Of a DNA stretch of 64,000 nucleotides, positions 27,153 to 36,077 are shown piece after piece. Below the pieces are notes generated by a model. The model was not told where the DNA came from, did no database searches, and saw nothing but the letters and a program-made list of their open reading frames with translations. Source of the DNA: Haladaptatus halobius (GTDB lineage Archaea; Halobacteriota; Halobacteria; Halobacteriales; Haladaptataceae); the NCBI RefSeq assembly GCF_020618475.1, contig NZ_CP085335.1, positions 2,046,001-2,110,000 on the forward strand, read 5' to 3'. Position 1 is the first letter of the stretch. Each line of letters starts with the position of its first letter. The position numbers and the translations under genes were made by a program.

Positions 27153-27769
27153 CCGACATCGCCGACGAGCGGGCCGACCGCCTCCTCGAAATCCTCGAAG
27201 ACGCCGACATCGACGCGGAATACTCCGTCGAGGGGCACGTCTGCCGCGACGTAGCGTTCGACATCCTCCACACCGCCCGCGAGGACGACGCCGAGACGAT
27301 CCTCATGGGTTATCCCGAGAAACACGAGGATATCGCCGAGGAGGTGGAGTACGACGCGCCGTGCGACGTGTTGTTCGTGGACGGGTTCGGCGGGGAATCG
27401 AACCTCGACACCATCACCGTCGGGGCCGGCGGCGGACCTCACCATCAGGCGGCGCTCTCGCTCGTGAATGAACTCGGAGCGAGCGGCTCGGACGTTCACG
27501 TCGTCAACGGCACGCCGAGCGACGCGGGCGGGACGGCGGAGGACATCGAAGGGACGCTGTCGAACTTACCAGACGTGCCGACGGTACGGAGCCATGAAAC
27601 GACGGACGAGACCGTCGCCGACGGTCTCGTGGCGGCGGCGGCCGACCACGGCGGCGTCCTCGTCATCGGTGCGTCGCGCACCCGCCTGCTGAAGCGGTGG
27701 GTGTTCGGGAGCACGCCCGACCGCGTCGTCAAGCGCGCCGAGGCGGCGAGCGTCCCCGTCATCGTCTGA
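27148..27769 (+). pseudogene. C-terminal Usp remnant of a second APC-Usp permease
   Basis: From about 27148 the plus strand reads DIADERADRLLEILEDADID in the middle of a Usp domain, continues through TAREDDAETILMGYP and CDVLFVDGFGG, then a complete second Usp domain (LDTITVGAGGGPHHQAA to ASVPVIV). Nothing upstream belongs to it: before 27148 the DNA codes for the other permease on the minus strand. The two remnants therefore abut 5' end to 5' end. The nominal ATG at 27002 lies inside the other gene and is not a credible start. Confidence 0.75.
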
Positions 27770-27913
27770 GCTCACCCGACGGGAGTCTCGGGGCAACTGG
27801 AAGACCTCCTGTTCCCCGTGTACCGGATGCTTCGCAGGGTCGGACGCTCGGAGGGGCAAAGTCGGGGGAGGAGTTCGGCGTCGTAATTCCGACTCAGCGT
27901 CACTCCCCGCCGG

Positions 27914-28321
27914 TCACGCATACCCGTTGTCCCGAAGCAGATCCGCGAGAACGTGGCAGTAGAGGACGACGGCGGTGAAGACCGCCACTGCCGGCGAAAG
28001 AACCGCAAGTCCGCCGACCAGCAGACCGCCGAGGAGGACATGCGAGAGAATGCGCTCGTGTTCCATGTCGTCGATATCCTCGAACACCCAATCCTGGTCG
28101 CCGAAGGCGGCGGTCGGGTCGGCGAGGCAGGCGCGGAGATGTCGCCAGTCGCCGGTTCGAAAGCGCGTGAGGACGAAGTGATCCAGATCCACGAAGACGC
28201 TCAGGAGGACGCCGTAGGAAAACAGGACGACGAGCAGCGAGGTGGAGAATCGCCCCGACAAAGGGACGAGGAGCAGCCCCGACACCGCCGCGCCGATGAC
28301 GAAGTGTTCGCGCGAGTACAT
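27914..28321 (-). CDS. Membrane protein of the DUF457-like putative metal-dependent hydrolase group
   Basis: 135 residues with hydrophobic segments at about 5-24, 28-46 and two near 95-130. It has the polar motif VDLDHFVLTRF after the second helix, DMEHERILSHVLLGG, and a C-terminal HVLADLLRD. Histidine/aspartate pairs at membrane faces recall the LexA-induced DUF457 hydrolases, shorter here than the usual 170-200 residues. Function not established. Confidence 0.6.
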   Translation of the reverse strand: MYSREHFVIGAAVSGLLLVPLSGRFSTSLLVVLFSYGVLLSVFVDLDHFVLTRFRTGDWRHLRACLADPTAAFGDQDWVFEDIDDMEHERILSHVLLGGLLVGGLAVLSPAVAVFTAVVLYCHVLADLLRDNGYA

Positions 28322-28403
28322 CGGTCGATGGTGGTCTCGCCATCACGTAAAAAGGTTCGTTAACTCCGTCGAGATTCAATCGGACTCTAGAAGCGTTACT
28401 CCC

Positions 28404-28622
28404 TTAGTTGTCGGTATCGCGGGGTTCTACCCGAATCTTCACCGTTCCATCGCCCCGGAGCGTGACCGTTACGTCGTCGGTGTTGAATTCGACGGTGGTG
28501 TCGGCGTTGGCGTCCTTCCGAAAGAGGTTATCGAGGGCGTCCGGGTCGATGTCGTCGTACAGTCGGAAATCGGCCTCCGATAAATCCTCACCCTTCTGGT
28601 CTTCGATCGCCTCGAGAATCAT
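28404..28622 (-). CDS. HalOD1 output-domain protein
   Basis: 72 residues from the ATG at 28620-28622; a TTG three codons earlier is also possible. It matches the haloarchaeal HalOD1 domain: helix DQKGEDLSEADF, then YDDIDPDALDNLF and the beta-strands TTVEFNTDDVTVTLRGDG with VKIRVEPRD. HalOD1 is a presumed signal output domain, often alone or fused to receiver domains. No signalling partner is adjacent. Confidence 0.75.
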   Translation of the reverse strand: MILEAIEDQKGEDLSEADFRLYDDIDPDALDNLFRKDANADTTVEFNTDDVTVTLRGDGTVKIRVEPRDTDN

Positions 28623-28856
28623 CGTACTCAACGATTGTTCGCTATCCAGATCGTAGCGCTCACGCTCTTTTCTCTCGCTAGAGGTTATATGACACTTACT
28701 CGCAGTGCCACCCGTATAACCGTTCTGGGCGTTCGACCTAGGGACTTAGCACCGCACGGGGTTCGAGTGAAACGTTTCCGGCGAACGTCCCGCGATAGCC
28801 GTAGCGTTCGCAGAACCTCGCGTAGCGTTATGGTGGCCGAGTTCGTTCCGTTTCGC

Positions 28857-29354
28857 ATGGGGAAAGTGAACGCGGATGACGTAGACTGGAGCACGCTGGA
28901 GGAAGGAGAGACGTCGTTCAAACGGAAGCAGTTGGGGGACGCCGCCGGCGGCGACCGACTCGGATGTAGTTTGTACGAACTCCCGCCGGGCGGACGGTCG
29001 TGGCCCTACCACTATCACGCAGGGAACGAGGAGGCGCTGTTCGTCCTCTCCGGCACGGGTACGCTGCGGCTCGACGGAGAGACGGTATCGCTGGTCGAAG
29101 GTGATTACGTCGCCCTCCCCGCCGACGAGCGCGGAGCGCATCGGCTCATCAACGATTCCGACGAGCCGCTAACTTACGCGGCCGTTTCGACGATGCGCGA
29201 ACCGGACGTGACCGTGTACCCCGACTCGGAGAAGTTCGGGGTGTTCGTCGGGTCGCCGCCGGGCGGACGCGACGTCCGAACCCTCCACGGATACTATCGG
29301 CTCGACGACTCCGTGGATCACTGGGCCGGAGAAGACGAGGAAGATTCGCGGTGA
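28857..29354 (+). CDS. Cupin-domain protein
   Basis: 165 residues from ATG at 28857 (MGKVNADDVDWSTLEEGETS). Cupin motif 1 is GGRSWPYHYHAGNEEALFVL with G(T)GTLRLDG, and motif 2 is the later LPADERGAHRLINDSDEPL. The metal-binding histidines are present. The closing segment has VTVYPDSEKFGVF. It resembles small sugar-nucleotide or polyketide cupins; substrate unknown. An ATG nine codons earlier is a less likely start. Confidence 0.8.
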   Translation: MGKVNADDVDWSTLEEGETSFKRKQLGDAAGGDRLGCSLYELPPGGRSWPYHYHAGNEEALFVLSGTGTLRLDGETVSLVEGDYVALPADERGAHRLINDSDEPLTYAAVSTMREPDVTVYPDSEKFGVFVGSPPGGRDVRTLHGYYRLDDSVDHWAGEDEEDSR

Positions 29355-29487
29355 TCGCTCGGCGTTCGTGACGAACAAACCCTCCCATCACGGGGATTAC
29401 GTTACGTCGACCGTCGATGTTTCAACGGAATCGGTTGGTTGCGTTCAGTACGATACGTTCAACACCCTTCCGTACCGTCACCCACCC

Positions 29488-30453
29488 ATGGCAGGACACA
29501 CCGCGAAGCGCGTGACGCTGGCCCGGCTTCCCTCGGGGGTCGCGCTCGAAACGACGGTTCACACCTACGAGGGTGCGGACGACGGCCCGACGCTGTATGT
29601 ACAGGCCGCACAGCACGGGAGCGAGATAAACGGAACCGAGGTGCTCCGGCGATTCCACGAGGAGATAGACCCCGCGGAGCTCGCGGGGCGAATCGTCGCG
29701 GTTCCCGTGGCCGACCCGCTCACCTTCGATCGCGTGTCCTACACCACGCCCGAACAGCTCGACAGCGTCAACCCGAATATGAACCGCGTCTGGCCCGGTG
29801 ATAGCGAGGGGACGCTCCACGAGCGCATGGCGGCCACCCTCTGGGAGTACGCGAGCGACGCGGACGCCATCGTCGACCTCCACACAGGCAGCCCGAATAT
29901 GCTCACCCACGTCGTGTTCATGGAGGGCGACCGCGACTCGCGCGAACTCGCGGAAGCGTTCGGCACCGACCTCCTGCTCTCCGAGGAGGCGGGCGACGAC
30001 GCCAACGCGGAGTGGGAGGAGCGAAACTTCGGCGGGAAGTTCCGCGTCGCGGCCACCCACGAAGGAATCCCCTCCATCACCCCCGAACTCGCGCACAACA
30101 AGGAAGTCGTCGAGGGCGCGGTGGAGACGGGACTAGACGGACTACTGAACGTCTGTCGTCAACTCGGCGTGCTCGCGGAACGCCCCGTCGAAAACGGCGA
30201 CCCCGTGCTGGCGCGCAACCACCTCGGTCGGGTGGACGCGACCGACTCAGGGCTGTTCGTCGTCGAGTCGAGCCGCGAACTCGGTGACCGCGTCGAGGCG
30301 GGCGACCTCGTCGGAACGCTGTACGACCCGGCGACGTACGAGGTGTTACAAGAGGTCGAAACCGACCGCGACGGCGTGCTGTACGCGCTCACCCGCGAAT
30401 CGACGGTCTGCGGCGGTGGAAAGCTGCTCAGCGTCGCGCTGCTCCGCGAGTGA
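29488..30453 (+). CDS. Succinylglutamate desuccinylase/aspartoacylase family deacylase
   Basis: 321 residues from ATG at 29488. Zinc ligands are His43 and Glu46 in AAQHGSEINGTEVL and His132 in VDLHTGSPN; the Glu base is expected in SITPELAHN. The C-terminal part is a lipoyl-like barrel (SRELGDRVEAGDLVGTLYD). It is related to the protein at 13890-14948 but not identical. Its last 295 bases are covered on the other strand by the signal peptidase reading frame. Confidence 0.85.
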   Translation: MAGHTAKRVTLARLPSGVALETTVHTYEGADDGPTLYVQAAQHGSEINGTEVLRRFHEEIDPAELAGRIVAVPVADPLTFDRVSYTTPEQLDSVNPNMNRVWPGDSEGTLHERMAATLWEYASDADAIVDLHTGSPNMLTHVVFMEGDRDSRELAEAFGTDLLLSEEAGDDANAEWEERNFGGKFRVAATHEGIPSITPELAHNKEVVEGAVETGLDGLLNVCRQLGVLAERPVENGDPVLARNHLGRVDATDSGLFVVESSRELGDRVEAGDLVGTLYDPATYEVLQEVETDRDGVLYALTRESTVCGGGKLLSVALLRE

Positions 30454-31016
30454 TCGCCGAATCGTGTGGAGACGCTTCCGAGGTCGGGGACGCGGACGAC
30501 GGCGACGCCGATTATCCACTTCGGGCGAACCGGCCGCGAGATTCCGACCACTTGGTCGTAGTACGAGTTCGCGTCGCCTTTCGTGACGAATCCGGCGTGG
30601 GGTGCGGGGCAGTTCCTGAGCTCCGCGCAGTTGTCCGCCTCGCCGAGATACGCGGGATCGGCCTCGTCGTACCAGTTCTCGCCCGCTTCGACCCAGAACC
30701 GCGCGCGATGGAGGATGGGAATCACGGACTCGTGGCCGTTCGGTTGGAAGACGAGCACGTCGCCGGAACCGCCGAGCGACCGATAGCCTCGCTCACATGC
30801 GACCTGCGCGGAGACGACACCCGCTCGGCTTCCCGGCGGCGTGACGCGATGTTCGTCCATCACGACGACCACGTCGGCGCGTTCGACGTTCGGAGCCATG
30901 CTCCCGCTGATGACGGTGTAGGCCGGCGGCCAGACGCCCGTCATCGTGACGAGACAGGCGCTAGCGACGAGAGCGACGACGACTCCGCGAGCGAGCAGGC
31001 GACGAAGACCGGACAC
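30159..31016 (-). CDS. S26-family signal peptidase (SipW-like) with an abnormal C-terminal extension
   Basis: 285 residues from GTG at 31014-31016. An N-terminal membrane helix (about 11-28) precedes TVISGSMAPNVERADVV with nucleophile Ser39; His103 in IPILHRARFW is the probable base, as in archaeal Ser-His enzymes; GFVTKGDAN (143-150) is conserved. Homologous enzymes end soon after GVAVVRVPDLG (about 180). Here no stop occurs for another 100 codons, which run antisense through the deacylase gene. The natural stop may have been lost, so the last 95-100 residues are doubtful. Confidence 0.65.
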   Translation of the reverse strand: MSGLRRLLARGVVVALVASACLVTMTGVWPPAYTVISGSMAPNVERADVVVVMDEHRVTPPGSRAGVVSAQVACERGYRSLGGSGDVLVFQPNGHESVIPILHRARFWVEAGENWYDEADPAYLGEADNCAELRNCPAPHAGFVTKGDANSYYDQVVGISRPVRPKWIIGVAVVRVPDLGSVSTRFGDHSRSSATLSSFPPPQTVDSRVSAYSTPSRSVSTSCNTSYVAGSYSVPTRSPASTRSPSSRLDSTTNSPESVASTRPRWLRASTGSPFSTGRSASTPS

Positions 31017-31158
31017 GACACGGCGAAACGCCGGACGCGGGCTTTGTTATCGACCGCCTGCCGAGCATTAAGAGTCGATTTCTAGGTCGCTACGTTCGAG
31101 ATACCCGCACGGTTTCGTCCCTTTCGGCGTGAACGCACCGCAACAGTAGTAGTGTGCT

Positions 31159-31791
31159 ATGCGTACTCCTAGCATGAATTCGGTACTCGAAGAAGTCGAG
31201 TTTCTCGCCCGGTCGCCGTACCGCTTCGAAGTGCACCGTTCGTTGGCCGAGCGGCCGCGCGACAGGCGAGACCTCCGAGAGTCGGTCGGCGTCGAGACGC
31301 CGACCGCGAGCCGAATCCTGCGCGATTTCGAGGAACGAGCGTAGATAACCCGCGAGGGGGCGCGATACGGAACGACGCGACTCGGCGAGTTCGTCGCCGA
31401 GCGCTTCTCGGCGCTGGTCGATGCGATGGAAACGGAGGTCATCTACACGCCGCCGGTCTTCGAAACGGTGTTGTCGTGGGACGCGGCGGCGGCGACGACC
31501 GCGGCGCGGTGCGAGAACTGCACCGTCCTCCTCCACGACGACCTTCCCGACGACGCCCGATGCGGATTCGCAATCTTTGAAGACCGCGTCGCGCTGTGCT
31601 GTCACGACCGCGATACGGGACTGCTCCGAGCCATCGTGGACACCGACGCGCCGGAAGCGATCGCGTGGGCCGAGTCGGTGTACGAGCCGTATCGGCGCGA
31701 AGCGCGGCCGCTCGACCGTGACGTACTCGCCAGCGACGAATCCTCCTGCGCCGAACTCGACCGTGGCAGAACCGCGAGCCGACCCTCGTAG
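31159..31791 (+). pseudogene. HTH regulator (FilR1-domain type) broken by a TAG and an internal deletion
   Basis: The frame from 31159 gives a winged-helix N-terminus (LEEVEFLARSPYRFEVHRSL, VETPTASRILRDFEER). TAG at 31342-31344 then falls where the family usually has Trp (pattern ERGWITREG). The same frame continues with ITREGARYGTTRLGEFVAERF and ends WAESVYEPYRREA. Between VDAMETE and TPPVFETVL some 80-100 residues of the FilR1 middle domain appear to be missing compared with family members as I remember them. Two independent lesions make this a pseudogene. Confidence 0.78.
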
Positions 31792-31884
31792 GCCTTTCAC
31801 CCCGTGAAAGCGCCTCACGGGACGAAGCGGTTTCACGAAATAACGTCAACTCCTCCCGCGCCGTAGCGTCTTCCGTGAGACGCC

Positions 31885-32739
31885 GTGGCGACTAACGATT
31901 CGAACCGACCGACGGACAGGCCATCGAGAACCACTACGGGATTCCGAATCTCGGCGAGAGTATCGTCGACGCGTTTCATGCGGCGGGAACCGACGCCGAT
32001 GCGCTGACTCGGGACGACATCGCGGCCGTGGACGAGTTCCACATCTGGGGGCGCGAGGCGACCCGGGAACTGGCCCGACTCGCGGACGTAGAGCCGGGGG
32101 CGTCCGTACTTGACGTCGGCTGTGGAATCGGCGGCCTCGCCCGAACGCTCGCCGCCGAGTTCGGTTGCCGTGTGGTGGGCGTCGACCTCGTGGCCGATTA
32201 CTGCCGAGGGCGAGACGCTTCACCGAACTCGTCGGACTCGACGACGAGGTTCGCTTCCGACGCGCGGACGCCCTCGACCTCCCGTTCGACGACGGGGCGT
32301 TCGACGTCGTGTGGCTGCAGCACACGACGATGAACGTCGCAGACAAACCGCGCTCGTTCCGCGAGGCCCGGCGCGTCCTGCGGTCGGGCGGTTGCCTCGC
32401 GCTGTACGAGATCTGTGTCGGTTCCGGGGAACCGCTCTCCGTCCCGGTTCCGTGGGCGGGGACGACGCCATCGACTTCCTCTCGACGCCCGACGAGATGC
32501 GAGAGACGGCGTCGGAAGCGGGCTTCGAGGAGGTCACGTGGCGGGACGTGACCGCCGAGAGCACCGAGTGGTTCCGCGGCGTGATGGAGACGATGGCGTC
32601 ACGCTCCGCGGATGCGCCGCCCGCGCTCGGACTGAACCCGCTCATGGGTCGGGATACCACGGAGAAGGTGGCGAACGTGGTCGAAAATTTGGAGGAAGGG
32701 CGTATCGTCGTGGTACAAGGCGTGTTCGAACGAGCGTAG
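31885..32739 (+). pseudogene. SAM-dependent methyltransferase with at least three frameshifts
   Basis: Pieces of one class I methyltransferase occur in order in different frames: MATNDSNRPTD from GTG 31885, then AIENHYGIPNLGESIVDAF through motif I VLDVGCGIGG (from about 31918), then FTELVGLDDEVRF and LPFDDGAFDVVWLQHTTMN (from about 32210), then AIDFLSTPDEMRETASEAGF to the end VVQGVFERA (from about 32455). Joined, they would give a normal protein of about 280 residues. Each switch changes reading frame, so no functional product is expected. Confidence 0.82.
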
Positions 32740-32780
32740 TGCGCCGCTCCCTCGTCGAACGAAACCGGAAGGAGACCGAC

Positions 32781-33740
32781 TCACGCGAACTCCGAGAGCG
32801 ACGTTTGATTCCGCTTCAGCGCCCGCGCGTCGAACCCCGATTTCTGGAGGTACACGGCGAATTGCTCGGCGAAACCGTGGTGGGTGTAGACGGTTTCGGG
32901 GCTCACCGCCTCGACCACCGAGACGAGTTCGTCGAAATCGCAGTGGTCGGAGAGCGGGAACGTCACGTCGTAGTTGCCGCGGTAGCGATAGGAATCCGTG
33001 ACCGCCCACCCAGAGAAGCCGACTTTCACGCCGCCGACCCGGGAGACGAGGTCGGTCACCCACTTCCGGCGCGAGAGGTTGGACGGGAGGACGACTATCT
33101 CGTCGCCCGAGAGCGCGTCGGCCTCGAACGACTCCGCGTCGAACGAGACGTCGCTCACCGTCTCGATCGCCTCGTTCACTCGCCTAATCGAATCGCCGAC
33201 GACGACCGGGCGGTTCGTCGCCCGGCGCGCGAGGTGCTGGAGTTTCTGCGCCCGCCCGAGTGAGTAGCCGAACAGGAAGAGCGGGTCGTCGCGGTCGGCC
33301 AGCCAATCGCAGATTTCGGCTTCCAACTCGGCTTGCGGCGGGAAGCGATACCGGGGGTCGCCATAGGTCGTCTCCATCACCAACACGTCGGCCGGAACCG
33401 GGTCGAACCCGTCGAGGAAGAGGCGGTCTCGCGTCGAGAAGTCGCCGGTGTAGAGGTATCGCCGGTCGGCGTCTATCAGTGCGGCCCGCGACCCGACGAC
33501 GTGGCCCGCGGGCAGGAGGTCGATGCCGGGCACCGACTCGGTGAACTCGAACTTCGCGCCCGTCCGCGCCCGCACGAGCGCGGCGGTCTCGGCGGAACAG
33601 AGCACCGTCTTCGGCGTCGTCCGAAAGGTGTGGTCGGCGTGGGCGTGGCTCACGAAGTTCACGTCGCCGACCGCGCTCCGCGCGTCGGCGACGACGGTTC
33701 GGTTCGCGTCGATGTGGATTCCGTCCCGCAGTCGAATCAC
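32781..33740 (-). CDS. Metallo-beta-lactamase fold RNA exonuclease/processing factor-like protein
   Basis: 319 residues from GTG at 33738-33740 (MIRLRDGIHIDANR). The HxHxDH zinc motif is at residues 32-37 (HAHADH); further metal-site segments are YLYTGDFSTRD, PLSDHCDFDEL and VYTHHGFAEQ, as in beta-CASP-like mRNA 3'-end processing factors and DNA-crosslink repair nucleases (COG1236). It probably acts on RNA. A long upstream frame to 34412 crosses other genes and is rejected. Confidence 0.83.
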   Translation of the reverse strand: MIRLRDGIHIDANRTVVADARSAVGDVNFVSHAHADHTFRTTPKTVLCSAETAALVRARTGAKFEFTESVPGIDLLPAGHVVGSRAALIDADRRYLYTGDFSTRDRLFLDGFDPVPADVLVMETTYGDPRYRFPPQAELEAEICDWLADRDDPLFLFGYSLGRAQKLQHLARRATNRPVVVGDSIRRVNEAIETVSDVSFDAESFEADALSGDEIVVLPSNLSRRKWVTDLVSRVGGVKVGFSGWAVTDSYRYRGNYDVTFPLSDHCDFDELVSVVEAVSPETVYTHHGFAEQFAVYLQKSGFDARALKRNQTSLSEFA

Positions 33741-33793
33741 GGTCGAAGTTGGGGCGGAGCGGAATTGAGGCTTCCGCCGGGCGGTTCGCCGAA

Positions 33794-34075
33794 CTAATCC
33801 TCCACGAGATCCGCGAAATCCTCGACGGGAATTATCTCCATCGTCTGCGAGTCGAATCCCTGGTTCTCGATAGCGAGCGAGGCGCGGAAGGCTGTGTCCC
33901 GGTCGGGTGCCTCCATGATGACCATGAAGTCGTACTCGCCGAGTATCGCGTAACTCTGTTCGAGTTCGGCGCCGTACTCTCGAACTTCGGTGTCGAGGTC
34001 GCCCCACACCGACGCCATCTTCTGGACGTTCTGCACCGGCCCCCGGAGTTTGATGAGAGAGACGTATTTCGCCAT
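33794..34075 (-). CDS. GYD-domain protein
   Basis: 93 residues from ATG at 34073-34075 (MAKYVSLIKLRGPVQNVQKM). It has the short motif for which the family is named in altered form (LGEYDFMVIMEAPDRDTAFRAS) and a closing strand QTMEIIPVEDF. GYD proteins are small dimeric alpha-beta proteins of unknown function. It is 53 bases upstream of the MBL-fold nuclease gene on the same strand and could share its transcript. Confidence 0.82.
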   Translation of the reverse strand: MAKYVSLIKLRGPVQNVQKMASVWGDLDTEVREYGAELEQSYAILGEYDFMVIMEAPDRDTAFRASLAIENQGFDSQTMEIIPVEDFADLVED

Positions 34076-34239
34076 CACACGCAGGACGGGAGGGGAGAGC
34101 AAAGTCGTTATGGCGGCGTCGAGGAGCGTCGCTCTCGTCGCGGTTCCGGGCGCGTAGAACGCCCGAGGTCGAAGACCGAGGGCGAAACGGACCGAGGCCG
34201 ACACCCGCGCTTTTTGTTCGGCGGCGCACCACTCCCGGT

Positions 34240-34944
34240 ATGGACAAAGACGACCTCCGCGAGCGAATCTGGACTCGATTGGAAGACGAGGGCGTCGCCC
34301 GGTTTCCGTTTCCGCCCCACGATCGGATACCGAACTTCACGGGCGCTTCGGAGGCGGCGGAGCGACTCGCCGATCTGCCGGAGTGGCGGAACGCCGACGT
34401 GGTGAAGGCCAACCCGGACGCTCCCCAGTTGCCGGTACGGCGGCGCGCGCTCCGCGAGGGGAAAGTCGTCTACATGGCCCAACCGCGGCTCAGAGACGAG
34501 AAGCCGTTCATGAAACTCGACCCGGCGGAGATCGCCGACACCGACGCCGCCGCCACGGTCTCGAAGATGGACGGGTACGCCGACCCCGTCGCCCCGGACG
34601 AGATGCCCCACGTCGATTTCGTCGTCTCCGGAAGCGTCGCCGTCACGGAAGACGGGGCACGAGCCGGAAAGGGAGAAGGGTACAGCGACCTCGAGTACGC
34701 CGTCCTTCGGGAACTCGACGCGGTGGACGACTCGACGACCGTCGTCACCACGGTACACGAGTTGCAGGTCGTGGACGGTGACGTTCGGGTCGAAGCCCAC
34801 GACGTGCCGATGGATTGCGTCGTGACCCCGAAGCGGGCCGTCCGCACCGAGACTGAGTTCGTGCGACCGTCGGGGATTCGGTGGGACGATTTGCCGGACG
34901 AGAAGGTCGTCGAAATCCCCATTCTTCGTCGGTTGCGAGCGTAA
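34240..34944 (+). CDS. 5-formyltetrahydrofolate cyclo-ligase family protein
   Basis: 234 residues, close to haloarchaeal members of the MTHFS family. Conserved segments are RERIWTRLEDEGVARFPFPP, ADVVKANPDAPQLPVRRRAL, PHVDFVVSGSVAVTEDGAR and the nucleotide-binding GKGEGYSDLEYAVL, then VVTTVHELQVVD. It converts 5-formyl-THF to 5,10-methenyl-THF with ATP. With Mch at 57.5 kb it belongs to C1-carrier metabolism. Confidence 0.9.
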   Translation: MDKDDLRERIWTRLEDEGVARFPFPPHDRIPNFTGASEAAERLADLPEWRNADVVKANPDAPQLPVRRRALREGKVVYMAQPRLRDEKPFMKLDPAEIADTDAAATVSKMDGYADPVAPDEMPHVDFVVSGSVAVTEDGARAGKGEGYSDLEYAVLRELDAVDDSTTVVTTVHELQVVDGDVRVEAHDVPMDCVVTPKRAVRTETEFVRPSGIRWDDLPDEKVVEIPILRRLRA

Positions 34945-35015
34945 CTCGCCGGAAACGAGCGATTGCCCGACGACCGCGAGCGAATAACGAACTGCGAGGA
35001 GCGCGATGTCGAACC

Positions 35016-36053
35016 ATGCGCGTCGCACGTTTACTCGCGCGGACGGCGTCGGTCGCGTTGACGATATCGCTCGTACTCTCGCTCACCGGGGTCGCCGAAG
35101 TCTCCGAAGTCTCCGAGGGTGTCGGCCAACGGGCGATCGATTCCTGCCGGGAGATTTCGAGTCCCGGTCGCTACGCGCTCGCGGACGACGTGACGAACGC
35201 GACGGACGGTCGCTGTCTCCGCATCACGGCGAACGACGTGGTGCTCGACGGGCGGGGGCACCGAATCGACGGCGTCGGCGCGTTCGGCTCCGCGGGCGTT
35301 CTCGTCACGAGCGACTCGAACGTCACGGTGCGAAACGTCGCTGCGAGCGACTGGGACGACGGGATTCGGTTTGCGGGCGTCAGAAACGCGACGGTTCGGA
35401 ACACGACGACGACGCGCAACCGCGTCGGTCTCTCGCTCGTGTCGATTCGCGGAGGGACGGTCGCGGACAACGTCGCCCGGTCGAACGCGGTGGCGGGCGT
35501 CTTCCTCGTCGGGGCGAGCGAGAACAACACACTTCGGAACACCACGGCGACCGAGAACGCGCTGGTCGGCGTCCAACTCGTCGAAGCCGGCGGAAACCGG
35601 ATCGTCGGCACCGTCGCCCGGCGCAACCAGTTCGGCGTCGCCCTGTTCGGTGCGAACGGGAACGCGGTGCGCGATAGCGTCGCGACCGAGAATCGAATCG
35701 CGGGAATCTGGCTCTCCGGCGCTAGCGATAACCGAGTACGGAACAATCGAGTCTCGAACCGCTTTTACGGCGTCTACCTCGCCGACGGCGCGCGGAACAA
35801 TACGATAGCGGAGAACCGCGCGCGAGGGAACTCCGTCGGCGTCCGCCTTCGGTCGAGCGACCGAAACGCCGTCCTCCGCAACCGAATCGTCGAGAGCAGC
35901 GACACGGGTATCCTGCTCATATCGAGCGACGAGAACCGCATCGTCGGTAACCGCGGCGCGAGGAATCAGCGGGATATCGTCGCGTCGCGGTCGTCGTCGG
36001 GCAATGTCATCGAAAACAACTCGCTCGGCGAGCGCGCGACCCGTGCGTGGTGA
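35016..36053 (+). CDS. Secreted NosD-like right-handed beta-helix repeat protein
   Basis: 345 residues with an N-terminal signal peptide (MRVARLLARTASVALTISLVLSL). The rest is built of about eleven 22-23 residue parallel beta-helix turns of the form N-x-V-x-x-N-x-x-x-x-N-x-x-G-(I/V)-x-(L/F), e.g. GVFLVGASENNTLRNTTATEN and SDTGILLISSDENRIVGN. These are NosD/carbohydrate-binding repeats found in surface or nitrous-oxide-related proteins. No nos genes are near, so a surface polysaccharide or glycan role is more likely. Confidence 0.82.
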   Translation: MRVARLLARTASVALTISLVLSLTGVAEVSEVSEGVGQRAIDSCREISSPGRYALADDVTNATDGRCLRITANDVVLDGRGHRIDGVGAFGSAGVLVTSDSNVTVRNVAASDWDDGIRFAGVRNATVRNTTTTRNRVGLSLVSIRGGTVADNVARSNAVAGVFLVGASENNTLRNTTATENALVGVQLVEAGGNRIVGTVARRNQFGVALFGANGNAVRDSVATENRIAGIWLSGASDNRVRNNRVSNRFYGVYLADGARNNTIAENRARGNSVGVRLRSSDRNAVLRNRIVESSDTGILLISSDENRIVGNRGARNQRDIVASRSSSGNVIENNSLGERATRAW

Positions 36054-36077
36054 TTGGGGCGTCGTCGTGGGGCGTCG

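Noticed and set aside
32781..34412. 543-codon form of the MBL-fold nuclease
   Set aside because: The upstream part crosses the GYD gene and the start of the cyclo-ligase gene; GTG at 33740 gives the family-typical start.
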